A DNA stretch of 64,000 bases. Origin: Citrobacter sedlakii NBRC 105722 (GTDB lineage: Bacteria > Pseudomonadota > Gammaproteobacteria > Enterobacterales > Enterobacteriaceae). Under the pieces are notes generated by a model. It was not told where the DNA came from, did no database searches, and saw nothing but the letters and a program-made list of their open reading frames with translations. Positions 16,999-27,758 of the stretch are shown here, in pieces (the first letter of the stretch is position 1; the number at the start of each line of letters is the position of its first letter). Location of the stretch: assembly GCF_000759835.1 (NCBI RefSeq), contig NZ_BBNB01000002.1, forward strand, positions 310,001 to 374,000, written 5' to 3'. The position numbers and the translations under genes were made by a program.

Positions 16999-19104
16999 TC
17001 AGTGCGCGCCTTTCGCCTGCGCGACGATCTCATCCACGTTTTCCGGCATCGGCTCGTACGGCGTTTCTTTCGCCGTCGGCGTGTCCACCTTCAGCGCCGC
17101 CAGCGCGGTCTTGATGGAGAACAGCGCCAGCACCACAACCACCACCATAAAGAAGATCGTCAACCCGGCATCCAGACGGTTATTAAATACCAACTGCGCC
17201 AGCTGCGATTCGGTGTACTGCGCCGGAATATTGCCGCTGTCGATCATCGCCTGGAACTTATTGGCGATCGCCAGGAAGCCCACTTTCGCATCCGGACTGA
17301 AGGCTTTCTGCCAGCCGGCGGTCAGAGTACAAATCAGCAGCCACGCGGTAGGCACCAGCGCCACCCATGCATAACGCTGGCGCTTCATCTTGAACAACAC
17401 CACCGCACAAAGCATCAGCGCCATGCCCGCCAGCATCTGGTTGGCGATACCAAATAGCGGCCACAGGGTGTTAATGCCACCGAGCGGGTCGACGACCCCC
17501 TGATGCAGGAAGTAACCCCAGGCCAGCACGCACAGCGCCGTCGCCAGCAGGTTAGCGGGCAGCGAATCGGTACGTTTCAGCCCCGGCGAGATCACGCCCA
17601 GCAGATCCTGCAACATAAAGCGTGCAGCGCGCGTCCCGGCGTCCACCGCGGTGAGAATAAACAGCGCTTCAAACAGAATCGCGAAGTGATACCAGAAGGC
17701 GACATCCATCATCCCGCCCAGCGCACCGTGGAGAATGTACGCCATCCCCACCGCCAGCGTCGGGGCGCCGCCCGCACGGGAAATGATCGACTGCTCGCCG
17801 ACCTCGTTCGCGATCTGGTTCAGCGTATCCGGCGTAATCACAAAGCCCCAACTACTGACCACCTGCGCGGCAGACGCTACCACGTCCGTAGTTCCGGCTG
17901 GAGCCAGAACCGCCATCGGGCTGTTCATTGCGAAGTAGACGCCCGGATCGATGATGCAGGCGGAAACCAGCGCCATGATGGCCACAAAGGATTCCATCAG
18001 CATCCCACCATAGCCGATAAAGCAGGCCTGTCCTTCATTCGCCAACATCTTCGGCGTGGTGCCCGAGGAGATCAGCGCATGGAACCCGGATACCGCGCCG
18101 CAGGCAATGGTAATAAACAGGAACGGGAACAGGTTACCGGTCCAGACTGGCCCCGTACCGTCGACAAATTTGGTCAGCGCAGGCATGGTCAGGGTTGGGC
18201 GCATGATCAAAATCCCTACCGCCAGGCCAACAATGGTGCCGATCTTCAGGAAGGTGGAGAGATAATCACGCGGCGCCAGCAGCAGCCACACCGGCAGCAC
18301 CGCCGCCACGAAGCCGTACCCCACCAGCATCCAGGTCAACTGTACGCCGCTAAAGTCAAAGTATGGCGCCCAGGTTGGGCTTTCCGCGACCCAGCCGCCG
18401 GAGATAATGGCAAACACCAGGAATACCAGACCGATCACCGACACTTCGCCAATGCGTCCCGGACGGAGATAGCGCAGATAAATCCCCATGAAGATAGCCA
18501 GCGGAATGGTGAACGCCACGGTATACGTCCCCCACGGGCTGTGAGTCAGCGCTTTCACCACAATCATCGCCAGCACCGCGAGGATGATCACCATGATCAT
18601 AAAACAGGCCACCAGCGCAATGACCCCGGCGGTCGGCCCCATCTCCTCTTTCACCAGTTCGCCGAGCGAACGCCCGTCGCGACGGGTCGAGACAAACAGC
18701 ACCATAAAGTCCTGCACCGCCCCGGCGAGCACCACCCCGGCCAGCAGCCAGATCATTCCCGGTAGATAACCCATCTGCGCCGCCAGCACCGGCCCCACCA
18801 GCGGCCCTGCCCCGGCAATCGCCGCAAAATGGTGACCGAACAGCACTTTTTTGTCGGTCGGCACATAGTCCAGCCCGTCGTTATGACGCACGGCGGGCGT
18901 CATGCGCGTCGGGTCAACCGCCAGCACATTTTTGGCAATGTACAGGCCGTAAAAACGGTAGGCAATGAGATAGACGCAGACCGACGCCACCACGATCCAT
19001 AGCGCGTTGATCTGTTCCCCACGGTTTAATGCAATGTAGCCCAGAGCGAACGCCCCCATAACCGAGAGCACTGTCCAGACGAGGTATTTCCCTGATTTAT
19101 TCAT
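16999..19104 (-). CDS. cstA: carbon starvation protein A, peptide/pyruvate transporter
   Basis: 701 residues, as in E. coli, with about 16-18 hydrophobic segments. Inner-membrane transporter induced at carbon starvation, implicated in peptide uptake and, more recently, pyruvate uptake. Conserved segments: HHFAAIAGAGPLVGPVLAAQMGY near residue 92 and SGTTPKMLANEG near 345. The leader has no classic ribosome site beyond GGA motifs before the start, which fits the known CsrA repression of E. coli cstA. Confidence 0.96.
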   Translation of the reverse strand: MNKSGKYLVWTVLSVMGAFALGYIALNRGEQINALWIVVASVCVYLIAYRFYGLYIAKNVLAVDPTRMTPAVRHNDGLDYVPTDKKVLFGHHFAAIAGAGPLVGPVLAAQMGYLPGMIWLLAGVVLAGAVQDFMVLFVSTRRDGRSLGELVKEEMGPTAGVIALVACFMIMVIILAVLAMIVVKALTHSPWGTYTVAFTIPLAIFMGIYLRYLRPGRIGEVSVIGLVFLVFAIISGGWVAESPTWAPYFDFSGVQLTWMLVGYGFVAAVLPVWLLLAPRDYLSTFLKIGTIVGLAVGILIMRPTLTMPALTKFVDGTGPVWTGNLFPFLFITIACGAVSGFHALISSGTTPKMLANEGQACFIGYGGMLMESFVAIMALVSACIIDPGVYFAMNSPMAVLAPAGTTDVVASAAQVVSSWGFVITPDTLNQIANEVGEQSIISRAGGAPTLAVGMAYILHGALGGMMDVAFWYHFAILFEALFILTAVDAGTRAARFMLQDLLGVISPGLKRTDSLPANLLATALCVLAWGYFLHQGVVDPLGGINTLWPLFGIANQMLAGMALMLCAVVLFKMKRQRYAWVALVPTAWLLICTLTAGWQKAFSPDAKVGFLAIANKFQAMIDSGNIPAQYTESQLAQLVFNNRLDAGLTIFFMVVVVVLALFSIKTALAALKVDTPTAKETPYEPMPENVDEIVAQAKGAH

Positions 19105-19405
19105 GGTTGTTATCCGTTTGCATGTTCCAGAGAAGTGAGATGTTACATTTTGTTTCTATAACATCTTTTTCAGTTTTAACAACCTGACAACCTAATAAAC
19201 CTGAACCATCACCTGATATTTACATTGCATTGTTAAGCGGATCACTATCCGCAGGAAAACCGCACAAAATGTGAAACTTTTTTTACAGCTCACAATTTTT
19301 GTTTCCTCACCGTTGTAGCCGCCAATGAAATGATTTGAATCATCTTTTTAATTGCTTACATCGTCAGAATAAGTGAGCTAAACGCATATCTACAAGGAGA
19401 AGGAA
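19105..19405. promoter_or_regulatory. cstA / yjiH-like divergent control region
   Basis: Next to the cstA start (19104) the minus strand has two GGA motifs (19125-19127 and 19113-19115); the nearer overlaps the ribosome site, as expected for CsrA binding. A 7-bp stem 19139-19145 / 19159-19165 lies in the leader. Further right, TGTGA (19270-19274) and TCACA (19290-19294) form an inverted pair 15 bases apart: two CRP half sites with wrong spacing for one standard dimer. The plus-strand gene has AAGGAGAAGGAA at its start. Confidence 0.5.
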
Positions 19406-20125
19406 ATGAGTAGTACAGAGGTAAAGGAACAAAGAACAGGACCCGGCGCGTATTTCGCCCTGGCGTTTGCCGCCGTCTTTTTTTCCGGGTTATTGGGTGG
19501 AAAAGAGTGGTATGGGGTCTTTGACTTCACCACGCTCAACGGCGCGTTCGGACGCGTCGTGAGCGGCGTGAGTCAGCAAGGCGACGCGATCACCACCACC
19601 ACCAGCGCCTTTCGCGGCGTGGGGGGGAACGGCGCGATGGACGGCTTTTTATTCGCATTGGGCCTCATTCCGGCGGTGATGTTCGCCCTCGGCATGATCA
19701 ACGTACTGGAGCATTATGGCGCGTTGCGCGCCGCGCGCCGCCTGTTAACGCCCTTGCTGCGCCCGCTGCTGGGGATCCCTGGCAACACCGGACTGGCGAT
19801 GATCGGCAGCCTGCAAAGCACTGACGTAGGAGCTTCACTGACCCGCAATTTGTCCGATGAAGGTCAGATTACGGAAAAAGAGAAAGATATCTTCGCGATG
19901 TTCCAGTTTTCCGCCGGCGCAATGATCACCAACTTCTTCTCCTCCGGCGCGATCCTGTTCACGCTGATGGCGATGGACGGTACGCCCGCGGTCCCAACGT
20001 CTATCGGCGTTTGCATCATGGTGATGTTCGTGATGAAAATTTTCGGCGCCAACCTGATGCGCCTGATCCTGACGTTCAGCGGGAAAAAAGCCCCTGCCGT
20101 CACCGCGGAAAAAGGAGAAGCCTGA
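19406..20125 (+). CDS. YjiH-like inner-membrane protein, nucleoside-recognition (Gate) domain
   Basis: 239 residues with about five to six hydrophobic segments. The middle part (NTGLAMIGSLQSTDVGASLTRNLSDEGQITEKEKDI around residues 131-165) is typical of the nucleoside-recognition/Gate domain seen in E. coli YjiH and in SpmA. It ends in TGATG shared with the next gene, a YjiG-like protein. In E. coli the yjiH-yjiG pair stands beside iadA (isoaspartyl dipeptidase); here the pair stands beside an M20 peptidase. Substrate unknown. No E. coli gene at this locus. Confidence 0.8.
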   Translation: MSSTEVKEQRTGPGAYFALAFAAVFFSGLLGGKEWYGVFDFTTLNGAFGRVVSGVSQQGDAITTTTSAFRGVGGNGAMDGFLFALGLIPAVMFALGMINVLEHYGALRAARRLLTPLLRPLLGIPGNTGLAMIGSLQSTDVGASLTRNLSDEGQITEKEKDIFAMFQFSAGAMITNFFSSGAILFTLMAMDGTPAVPTSIGVCIMVMFVMKIFGANLMRLILTFSGKKAPAVTAEKGEA

Positions 20126-20589
20126 TGAGCGCCCAAAATGCTAAACCGGTTATTACCGATGTCTTCGTTGAAGGCGCGCGTAAAGGCTGGAACATCGCCA
20201 CCAGCAGCACATTGCCCAATGTCGTGATGGCCTTCATTATCATCAAGGCGCTGGAGATCACCGGCGCGCTGAAAGGCATGGGCATGGTCTTCGCCCCGCT
20301 GATGGGGCTGTTTGGTTTACCCGGCGAAGCCGCCGCTGTGCTGATCGGCGGCTGGATGTCGATGGGCGGCGGCATTGGCGTCGCTATCGGTTTGTTCGAT
20401 AAGGGGATCATCAGCGGCGAACATCTGGCGATCCTCGCTCCGGCTATCTATCTGATGGGCTCGCAGGTGCAATATCTGGGCCGTATCCTCGGGGTGATTG
20501 GCACCCAGGCCAAACGCATTCCGCTGATGATCGTCATTTCGATCGTCAACGCCTTTATCGCGATGCTGCTGATGCGCATCATTCTCTGA
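20125..20589 (+). CDS. YjiG-like inner-membrane protein, SpmB-type
   Basis: 154 residues from ATG 20125, overlapping the previous stop by one base (TGATG), with AAAGGAGAAG upstream. Closely resembles E. coli YjiG: the N terminus VEGARKGWNIATSSTLPNVV, LFGLPGEAAAVLIGGWMSMGGG and the LAPAIYLMGSQVQYLGR segment are family hallmarks. Four hydrophobic helices. Works presumably as a complex with the YjiH-like partner; such two-part Gate proteins resemble SpmA/SpmB of sporulating bacteria. Transport or other activity is unproven. Confidence 0.82.
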   Translation: MSAQNAKPVITDVFVEGARKGWNIATSSTLPNVVMAFIIIKALEITGALKGMGMVFAPLMGLFGLPGEAAAVLIGGWMSMGGGIGVAIGLFDKGIISGEHLAILAPAIYLMGSQVQYLGRILGVIGTQAKRIPLMIVISIVNAFIAMLLMRIIL

Positions 20590-20603
20590 ATTAAGGACGA
20601 TGT

Positions 20604-21716
20604 ATGGATCTTGAAACGTATTTTGCCGAACTGGAAACCCTGGTCAACGTGGACTGCGGCACCGCCACCCTTGAAGGTGTCGCGCAGGTTGCCGGCATCA
20701 TCCGCCAGCTCTGGCTGCAGGAGGGCTGGCACGTCGAGTCCGTCGATCTGGGCGACAAGGTCGGTCCCGGCCTGTTTGTCACCAATAAACCGGGCGCCGA
20801 AAAATTCGACGTGCTGATGGTCGGGCATATGGACACCGTTTTCCCGGCTGGCACCGTGGCCGAACGCCCGATGAGCCGCGATGAAAACCGACTGTATGGT
20901 CCTGGCGTCTCTGACATGAAAAGCGGCCTGCTGAACATCCTCTGGGCAATGCGCACGCTGGCGCCGGAACATCGCGAACGCCTGAGCATCGCGGTCGCCA
21001 TGAATCCCGATGAAGAAACCGGCAGCGTCTATTCTCACGAATGGATTGGCGAACTGGCGAAAAAATCACGCTGCGTGCTGGTCTGCGAAGCAGCGCGCGC
21101 CGACGGCTCGCTGGTGAAGGCGCGTAAGGGAATGGCAGGTTATCACCTGACCTTCACCGGCGTTGCCGCCCATGCAGGTAACGAACCGGAAAAAGGACGC
21201 TCGGCGATTACCGCTCTGGCGAACAGTATTGTCGCGATCAATGCCCTCGCCGACAGCCGCGCCGGAACGACGCTTAACGTAGGGGTCATTCGCGGCGGCA
21301 GCGCTGCTAACGTGGTGCCGGACAGCGCCTTTGCCGAACTCGACGTACGCTTCTGGCAAAACGACGAAGATGCCCGCGTCCATCAGGCGTTGCAGGAGAT
21401 GTGCGAGCGCGGCTTCCTTGACGGAGTCACCACCACGCTCGTTCAGGTCAATCACAAACCGGCGATGGCGGCAAGTGAAGCGACGGGCGAGCTGATGGCC
21501 CTCGTGGAGCAGGCGGGTAAAGAAGAAGGTATTGCGATTACCTGGCAGGCCGTCGGTGGAGGCAGCGACGCCAACCATACCGCCGCGTTAGGCATTCCGA
21601 CGCTGGACGGTCTTGGTCCGGTCGGGGCGGGTTTCCACAGCCCGGCAGAATGGCTGGATATCGCCTCGATCGCGCCGCGGATCCGCTTATTACGCCGCAT
21701 CGTGTCGCAGTTGTAA
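20604..21716 (+). CDS. M20-family metallopeptidase (carboxypeptidase G2-like)
   Basis: 370 residues, cytoplasmic, no signal peptide. All di-zinc ligands are visible: His75 and Asp77 in GHMDTVF, Asp104 in GPGVSDMKSG, Glu137/Glu138 in NPDEETGS, Glu162 in CEAARADGS and His345 near the end in GAGFHSP. The lid domain lies between about 180 and 290. The closest functional class is glutamate carboxypeptidase/CPG2, which cleaves C-terminal Glu from peptides or folates; the real substrate is unknown. Third gene of the cassette, starting 14 bp after the YjiG-like gene with AAGGACG as ribosome site. Confidence 0.87.
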   Translation: MDLETYFAELETLVNVDCGTATLEGVAQVAGIIRQLWLQEGWHVESVDLGDKVGPGLFVTNKPGAEKFDVLMVGHMDTVFPAGTVAERPMSRDENRLYGPGVSDMKSGLLNILWAMRTLAPEHRERLSIAVAMNPDEETGSVYSHEWIGELAKKSRCVLVCEAARADGSLVKARKGMAGYHLTFTGVAAHAGNEPEKGRSAITALANSIVAINALADSRAGTTLNVGVIRGGSAANVVPDSAFAELDVRFWQNDEDARVHQALQEMCERGFLDGVTTTLVQVNHKPAMAASEATGELMALVEQAGKEEGIAITWQAVGGGSDANHTAALGIPTLDGLGPVGAGFHSPAEWLDIASIAPRIRLLRRIVSQL

Positions 21717-21722
21717 GCGTCA

Positions 21723-21750
21723 ACCCCTCTCTGCACAGGGAGGGGTATTT
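21723..21750. terminator. terminator between the M20 gene and entH
   Basis: 9-bp stem 21723-21731 with 21738-21746 (one mismatch), loop TGCACA, followed by ATTTA on the plus strand. Convergent gene ends on both sides. Confidence 0.6.
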
Positions 21751-21753
21751 ACC

Positions 21754-22924
<1,171 letters not shown>

Positions 22925-22925
<1 letters not shown>

Positions 22926-23782
22926 TACTTCACCTCGCGTGAAAGCAGTGTCCACCAGGCGTCAATCGTCGGATTTTTCGCCAGCATCACGAAGTCGATA
23001 TCGCCATGTACTTTGCGCCAGCGCGCCGCCAGCGCCATCATCCGCACCGAATCCAGACCGTAATCAATGAGGTTCTCATCATCCATCGGCGTATCGGACT
23101 CATCCAGCAGCGGCAGGATCAGGGCGCGCAGCGCATCTTTGCTGGCTGGGACTGGCGCGGGCAGCAGATCCTGCGTCATCACCACCCGGCCGGAACGCCC
23201 TGCGACGTACTTCAGCGACATCAGGTGCTCTTCGCGGCTAAAGTCCGCCAGCGCGTCCGCCACCATAAACGGCTTGATGTCACGCATAAAGGCGTCGGTG
23301 GCGGTGGTCATGCAGCCGATATGCGCGTACACGCCGGTGATAATCAACTGATTACGCCCCGTCTCTTTCAACATTTGTTCAAGCGGCGAACGGTGAAACG
23401 CGCTGTATCGCCATTTCACCAGCACCGTGTCAGCCTCATCCGGCGTCAACAGATCCACCACCTTTTGCTGCTCCGGTGAACGGGTCAGGCCCGGCCCCCA
23501 CATATCATTGAGCAACGCGCGGTCTTCATCGCTCTGCTCTTTCGGCTGGGCGGTGTAATAGACCGGAATGTGATGTGCTTTACAGTATTCCCGCAGGGCG
23601 GCGATATTGGCGATAACCTGCGCCATCATCGGGCAGTTTTCCCCCCAGAAGCTGACAAAGTAATCCTGCATATCGTGAATCAACAGCGCCGCGCGCTCGG
23701 GTTCAAAGGCCCAGTTCACCTTGTTGGTCGGAATATCCTGCGCGCCCGGCAGCGCGTATGCCTGTAATTTTGGGATTGCCAT
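22925..23782 (-). CDS. entB: isochorismatase / aryl carrier protein
   Basis: 285 residues with two domains. The N-terminal isochorismatase (about 1-205) hydrolyses isochorismate to 2,3-dihydro-DHB. The C-terminal aryl carrier domain (about 210-285) carries DHB on phosphopantetheine at Ser245 in YGLDSVRMM, added by EntD. EntE loads it and EntF uses it. Order and spacing match E. coli. Confidence 0.97.
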
Positions 23783-23795
23783 TGCGTGTTCTCCT

Positions 23796-25403
23796 TCAGG
23801 CCGTGCGCGTAGCCAGCCACTGACGTAATTGTTTTTTATCGACTTTACCGACCGGCGTCAGAGGCAGCGCCTCGACGGTCTCTACACGGTCCGGCAGCTT
23901 AAATTCCGCGACGCCCTGCTCGCGCAGGAATCGACGCACCTGGACGGCGCGCAGGGGTTCTTTCACCACCAGATACGCACAGCTTTTCTCGCCCATTAGC
24001 TCATCTTCCATGCTGACCAGCGCCGCATGGATCACCGCCGGATGGCGCAGCAACAGGTTTTCGATCTCTTCTGCGGCGATCTTCTCGCCGCCGCGGTTGA
24101 TCTGATCTTTTTCACGTCCCTGAACGGTGATGTATCCGTCTTTATCGATGGAAATCAGGTCGCCCGAACAGTAAAACCCGTTGGCGTCAAATGCGCTGGC
24201 GTTGTGCTCAGGGCTTTTAAAGTAACCGCGGAAGGTATACGGACCGCGGGTCATCAGCCGTCCGGTCTCGCCCTGCGGCAGCGGATTACCGTCGGCGTCC
24301 GCTACCCACACTTCGTCATCCGGACACATCGGACGTCCCTGGGTGTTGATGATTCGCTCCGGGCTGTCGTCAAGGCGGGTGTAATTCACCAGCCCTTCCG
24401 CCATGCCAAACACCTGCTGGAGCTGACAACCGATCTCCGCCGGAATACGGGCCGCCAGCGACGCGGACAGACGCGCGCCGCCCACCTGCAACAGTTGCAG
24501 CGAGGCCAACTGCGCGTTGCTGCCCCATTCGTTAATTGCCTGAAGCCACAGGCTGACCGCAGGCGGCACCAGCGCCGTGGCGTTAATCTGGTGTTTTTCG
24601 ATCAGCGGAAAGCACAGCGTGGCGCTCGGATCATCCGCCAGCACCACGGTTCCCCCGGCGAGAAACACGCCCAGCGACCCCGGCGAACTCATCGCATAAT
24701 TGTGCGCCGCCGGAATCGCGCATAAAAAACGCGTCTGCGCGGTGAAGCGGCAGATTTCGTTGCTGCGACGCACGCTGTAGTAGTAGTCATTATGGGTTCG
24801 CGGGATCAGCTTCGGCGTCCCGGTGGTGCCACCGGAAAGCTGAAAATAAGCCACCTCGTCGGCAGGGGACGGCGTGGCGGTAAACGCCTCCGCCGGGGTG
24901 TCAATCGCTGCCTGCAGGCAATGTTCGCCGTGGTCATTAAGCAGATGCACCACGCGAATAGTGTTGTGCTCCGCCACAAAGGTATTCAGGAAATCATCGC
25001 CCGCAAACAGCGCGTGTTGGCGGTCAGCAATCAACAGCGCGGGTTCTATCTGCTTCGCGTAAGCGTTCAGTTCGGTACGCTGATGGCTGAACAGGGCGAG
25101 GACCGGCGCCACGCCCAGCTCCAGCAGGGCAAAGAAAGTGATATACAGTTCGGCCACGTTGCCCAGTTGCACCAGCGCGGTTTCGCCCGGCTTGATGCCC
25201 TGACGGCGTAAACTGCTGGCGAGATTCGCCGCCGCCTGATTCAACTGGCGATAGCTCAAATGGCGCTCGCCGTCGATCACCGCCGTACTGTCGTTTTGCG
25301 CATGGCGGGTCAGAATGTCCGTCAGCGGCAGATCCTGCCAGTACCCTTTTTCACGGTAACGCCGGGCAAACTCGTCAGGCCACCGGGTGAAAGGAATGCT
25401 CAT
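23796..25403 (-). CDS. entE: 2,3-dihydroxybenzoate-AMP ligase
   Basis: 535 residues from ATG 25403 ([10 protein letters not shown]). The AAGGAG upstream is properly spaced for this ATG, while the ATG one codon earlier would be too close. An ANL-family adenylating enzyme: it activates DHB with ATP and transfers it to the EntB carrier. The P-loop [11 protein letters not shown] (near 189) and the hinge region [10 protein letters not shown] followed by [14 protein letters not shown] (near 415-440) are intact. Confidence 0.97.
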   Translation of the reverse strand: MSIPFTRWPDEFARRYREKGYWQDLPLTDILTRHAQNDSTAVIDGERHLSYRQLNQAAANLASSLRRQGIKPGETALVQLGNVAELYITFFALLELGVAPVLALFSHQRTELNAYAKQIEPALLIADRQHALFAGDDFLNTFVAEHNTIRVVHLLNDHGEHCLQAAIDTPAEAFTATPSPADEVAYFQLSGGTTGTPKLIPRTHNDYYYSVRRSNEICRFTAQTRFLCAIPAAHNYAMSSPGSLGVFLAGGTVVLADDPSATLCFPLIEKHQINATALVPPAVSLWLQAINEWGSNAQLASLQLLQVGGARLSASLAARIPAEIGCQLQQVFGMAEGLVNYTRLDDSPERIINTQGRPMCPDDEVWVADADGNPLPQGETGRLMTRGPYTFRGYFKSPEHNASAFDANGFYCSGDLISIDKDGYITVQGREKDQINRGGEKIAAEEIENLLLRHPAVIHAALVSMEDELMGEKSCAYLVVKEPLRAVQVRRFLREQGVAEFKLPDRVETVEALPLTPVGKVDKKQLRQWLATRTA

Positions 25404-25412
25404 CATCGCTCC

Positions 25413-26588
25413 TTAATGCAATCCAAAAACGTTCAACATGGTGGAGAGCTTGACGCCAGTTTCACGCCATTCCCCCACCGGCGAAGAGGCCGGGACAATT
25501 CCTGCGCCCGCAAACAGGCGGACCTGGTTTTTATGCAGCTTCGCACAGCGGATCGTCACCACCCACTCACCGTTTCCGTCGGCGTCGCACCAGCCGACAA
25601 TGCCGCCAAACAGGTCACGGTCGAACGGTTCCAGTTCAGCGATAAGCTTAATCGCCGCCTGATGCGGGAAGCCGCTCAGCGCCGGCGTGGGATGCAGCAG
25701 GCACGCCAACGTCAGGGCGTTTTCTCCGGCGTTCGCCTTACCTTCAAACGGCGTGCCGAGGTGCCACAGCGTCGGGGTGGTAATCAACTGCGGCGAAGAC
25801 GGCAGATGCAGTTCACTGCTGCGATCGCGCAGAACGGTTTTCATCGCCTGGGTCACCAGATCGTGTTCATGGCGATCCTTCTCGGATGCCAGCAGACGGT
25901 TACCCGCCTCCCTGTCCAGCACGTCATCCGGCTGGCGACGGGCGGAACCGGCTAACGGCAGCGAACTGAAGCGCTCGCCCTCTTTGCGCAGCAGCAGCTC
26001 AGGACTGGCGCCGAGCAGCACCCCGCCGTCCTCCAGCGGGACATGGAAGTTGTAACTAACTGGGTTTTGCGCCACCAGACGTTCAAGCAGCGCGCCGCTG
26101 TCGATCTCCGCGTCGGCGGTGATATCAATCAGGCGCGACAGCACAACCTTATCAACCTCCGGCGTGGCGGTAAGCGCAGCGGCTCGCGCCACCATACTTT
26201 CAAAGGTGTCCTGCTCCGGGATCGCCCTGCGTTCGGTCACATTCAGCGACTGATGACCGGTAAAATAACGCGAGGCCTGCTGTTTTTCCTGTCGCGAGAA
26301 GGTTTCCCAGGCCTCCGGGATAAACAACGCAGAAGGCTGGCGGGTATCAAACGGAATAGCGCCGACCATTATCGGATTAGCGATGCCCTGCGCTTTGGCA
26401 TCGGCGAACAGATTATGTAATTTTTGTTGGAAAGGACTGTCTGGCGAATCGCCGTTGACGGCAGGTTCATTGAAACGGGCGAAGCATCCTGACGTCGTAA
26501 AACTGCGGTACGGCGACATAAAGAAAAAGCGATCGGGCGCAAGTGTTGCCATGGTCTGCTGTACTTCCTCGGCCAGTGACGTATCCAT
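25413..26588 (-). CDS. entC: isochorismate synthase EntC
   Basis: 391 residues from ATG 26588 ([10 protein letters not shown]), behind a strong GGAGG. MenF/EntC-family chorismate-using enzyme that commits chorismate to enterobactin. The C-terminal chorismate-binding half is complete ([13 protein letters not shown] near 220, and the magnesium-binding [12 protein letters not shown] region near 325-340). The frame continues 14 codons upstream through the Fur box region, which is not coding. First gene of entCEBAH. Confidence 0.97.
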   Translation of the reverse strand: MDTSLAEEVQQTMATLAPDRFFFMSPYRSFTTSGCFARFNEPAVNGDSPDSPFQQKLHNLFADAKAQGIANPIMVGAIPFDTRQPSALFIPEAWETFSRQEKQQASRYFTGHQSLNVTERRAIPEQDTFESMVARAAALTATPEVDKVVLSRLIDITADAEIDSGALLERLVAQNPVSYNFHVPLEDGGVLLGASPELLLRKEGERFSSLPLAGSARRQPDDVLDREAGNRLLASEKDRHEHDLVTQAMKTVLRDRSSELHLPSSPQLITTPTLWHLGTPFEGKANAGENALTLACLLHPTPALSGFPHQAAIKLIAELEPFDRDLFGGIVGWCDADGNGEWVVTIRCAKLHKNQVRLFAGAGIVPASSPVGEWRETGVKLSTMLNVFGLH

Positions 26589-26615
26589 ATCATCCTCCAA
26601 AATGATAAAGGTTTT

Positions 26616-26634
26616 AATAATGATTATCATTTAT
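26616..26634. promoter_or_regulatory. Fur box, entC/fepB
   Basis: AATAATGATTATCATTTAT matches the 19-bp Fur consensus at 14 positions, including the palindromic core ATGAT-T-ATCAT centred at 26625. It lies 28-46 bp before the entC start. A weaker A/T-rich Fur-like stretch at 26726-26746 stands before fepB. Confidence 0.85.
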
Positions 26635-26771
26635 ATTTTCGGGCGCTAACCTAAAAGCAAACAGGCAGTATGTCAACTCCTGGGGTAGCACAATGTGCGA
26701 CTAAGGCTTGCATCCCTTATCCTTAATAATGAAAATGAGAAGCATTAATCACTCAGTACAGGAACCGATTA

Positions 26772-27719
26772 GTGAGACTGTCTTCTCTCCCCACCCTGCT
26801 TATTACGCTTGCCGTTTTCGGATTCTCCTCAGCCCAGGCCGCTGACTGGCCGCGCCAGGTCACGGACAGCCGCGGAAGCCACACGCTGGAGCGCAAACCC
26901 GAACGCATCGTTTCCACCAGCGTCACGCTCACCGGTTCGCTGTTGGCGATAGACGCCCCGGTCATTGCCAGTGGCGCCACCACCCCGAACAACCGTGTGG
27001 CGGACAGTCAGGGCTTTCTGCGCCAGTGGAGCGACGTGGCGAAAGTACGCAAACTGACGCGACTGTACATTGGCGAGCCGAGCGCAGAAGCCGTCGCGGC
27101 GCAGATGCCTGACCTGATTTTGATCAGCGCCACCGGCGGCGACTCGGCGCTGGCGCTGTACGATCAGCTGTCAACCATCGCCCCGACGCTTATCATCAAC
27201 TACGACGATAAAAGCTGGCAGACGCTGCTGACCCAGCTAGGCGCGATCACCGGCCAGGAAAAACAGGCCGCCGCGCGCATCGCCGAGTTCGATAAGAAGC
27301 TGGCGAGCGTGAAACAGCAGTTAACCCTGCCGCCGCAGCCGGTGAGCGCGCTGGTTTACACCGCCGCCGCCCACACCGCCAACCTGTGGACTCCGGACTC
27401 GGCACAGGGCAAGATGCTGGAACAGCTTGGCTTTACGCTGGCGACACTGCCTGCCGGGTTACAGGCCAGCCAGAGCCAGGGCAAACGTCACGACATCATC
27501 CAGCTTGGCGGAGAAAATCTCGCCGCCGGGCTGAATGGCCAGGCGCTGTTCCTGTTTGCCGGTGACGAAAAGGACGAGAAAGCGATTTATGCCAACCCGC
27601 TGCTGGCGCACCTGCCTGCGGTTCAGAACAAACGCGTTTATGCGATGGGCACCGAATCCTTCCGTCTGGACTATTACAGCGCAATGCGGGTTTTAGACCG
27701 CCTCGCCGACCTGTTTTAA
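26772..27719 (+). CDS. fepB: ferric enterobactin-binding periplasmic protein
   Basis: 315 residues from GTG 26772 with AGGA ahead (26760-26763). Class III (helical backbone) binding protein that hands ferric enterobactin to FepDG. The 23-residue signal peptide ends AQA before ADWPRQ. The sequence follows E. coli FepB closely through to [12 protein letters not shown]. Divergent from entC; converges with entS. Confidence 0.96.
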   Translation: MRLSSLPTLLITLAVFGFSSAQAADWPRQVTDSRGSHTLERKPERIVSTSVTLTGSLLAIDAPVIASGATTPNNRVADSQGFLRQWSDVAKVRKLTRLYIGEPSAEAVAAQMPDLILISATGGDSALALYDQLSTIAPTLIINYDDKSWQTLLTQLGAITGQEKQAAARIAEFDKKLASVKQQLTLPPQPVSALVYTAAAHTANLWTPDSAQGKMLEQLGFTLATLPAGLQASQSQGKRHDIIQLGGENLAAGLNGQALFLFAGDEKDEKAIYANPLLAHLPAVQNKRVYAMGTESFRLDYYSAMRVLDRLADLF

Positions 27720-27728
27720 CATGTTATT

Positions 27729-27758
27729 GTGCCTGACGGCGCGTCGCGACTCAGGCAC
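27729..27758. terminator. shared transcript-end hairpin fepB / entS
   Basis: Perfect 8-bp stem GTGCCTGA (27729-27736) / TCAGGCAC (27751-27758). It overlaps the entS stop codon and lacks long T runs. Confidence 0.5.

Noticed and set aside
17503-18765. 420-codon open frame on the plus strand opposite cstA
   Set aside because: Very basic, low-complexity His/Arg/Gln-rich translation typical of an antisense shadow of a GC-rich membrane protein gene; no ribosome site, and cstA is full length and conserved.
19270-19294. Single CRP dimer site upstream of cstA
   Set aside because: The TGTGA and TCACA halves are 15 bases apart instead of six, so they do not form one standard site; kept only as a remark in the control region.
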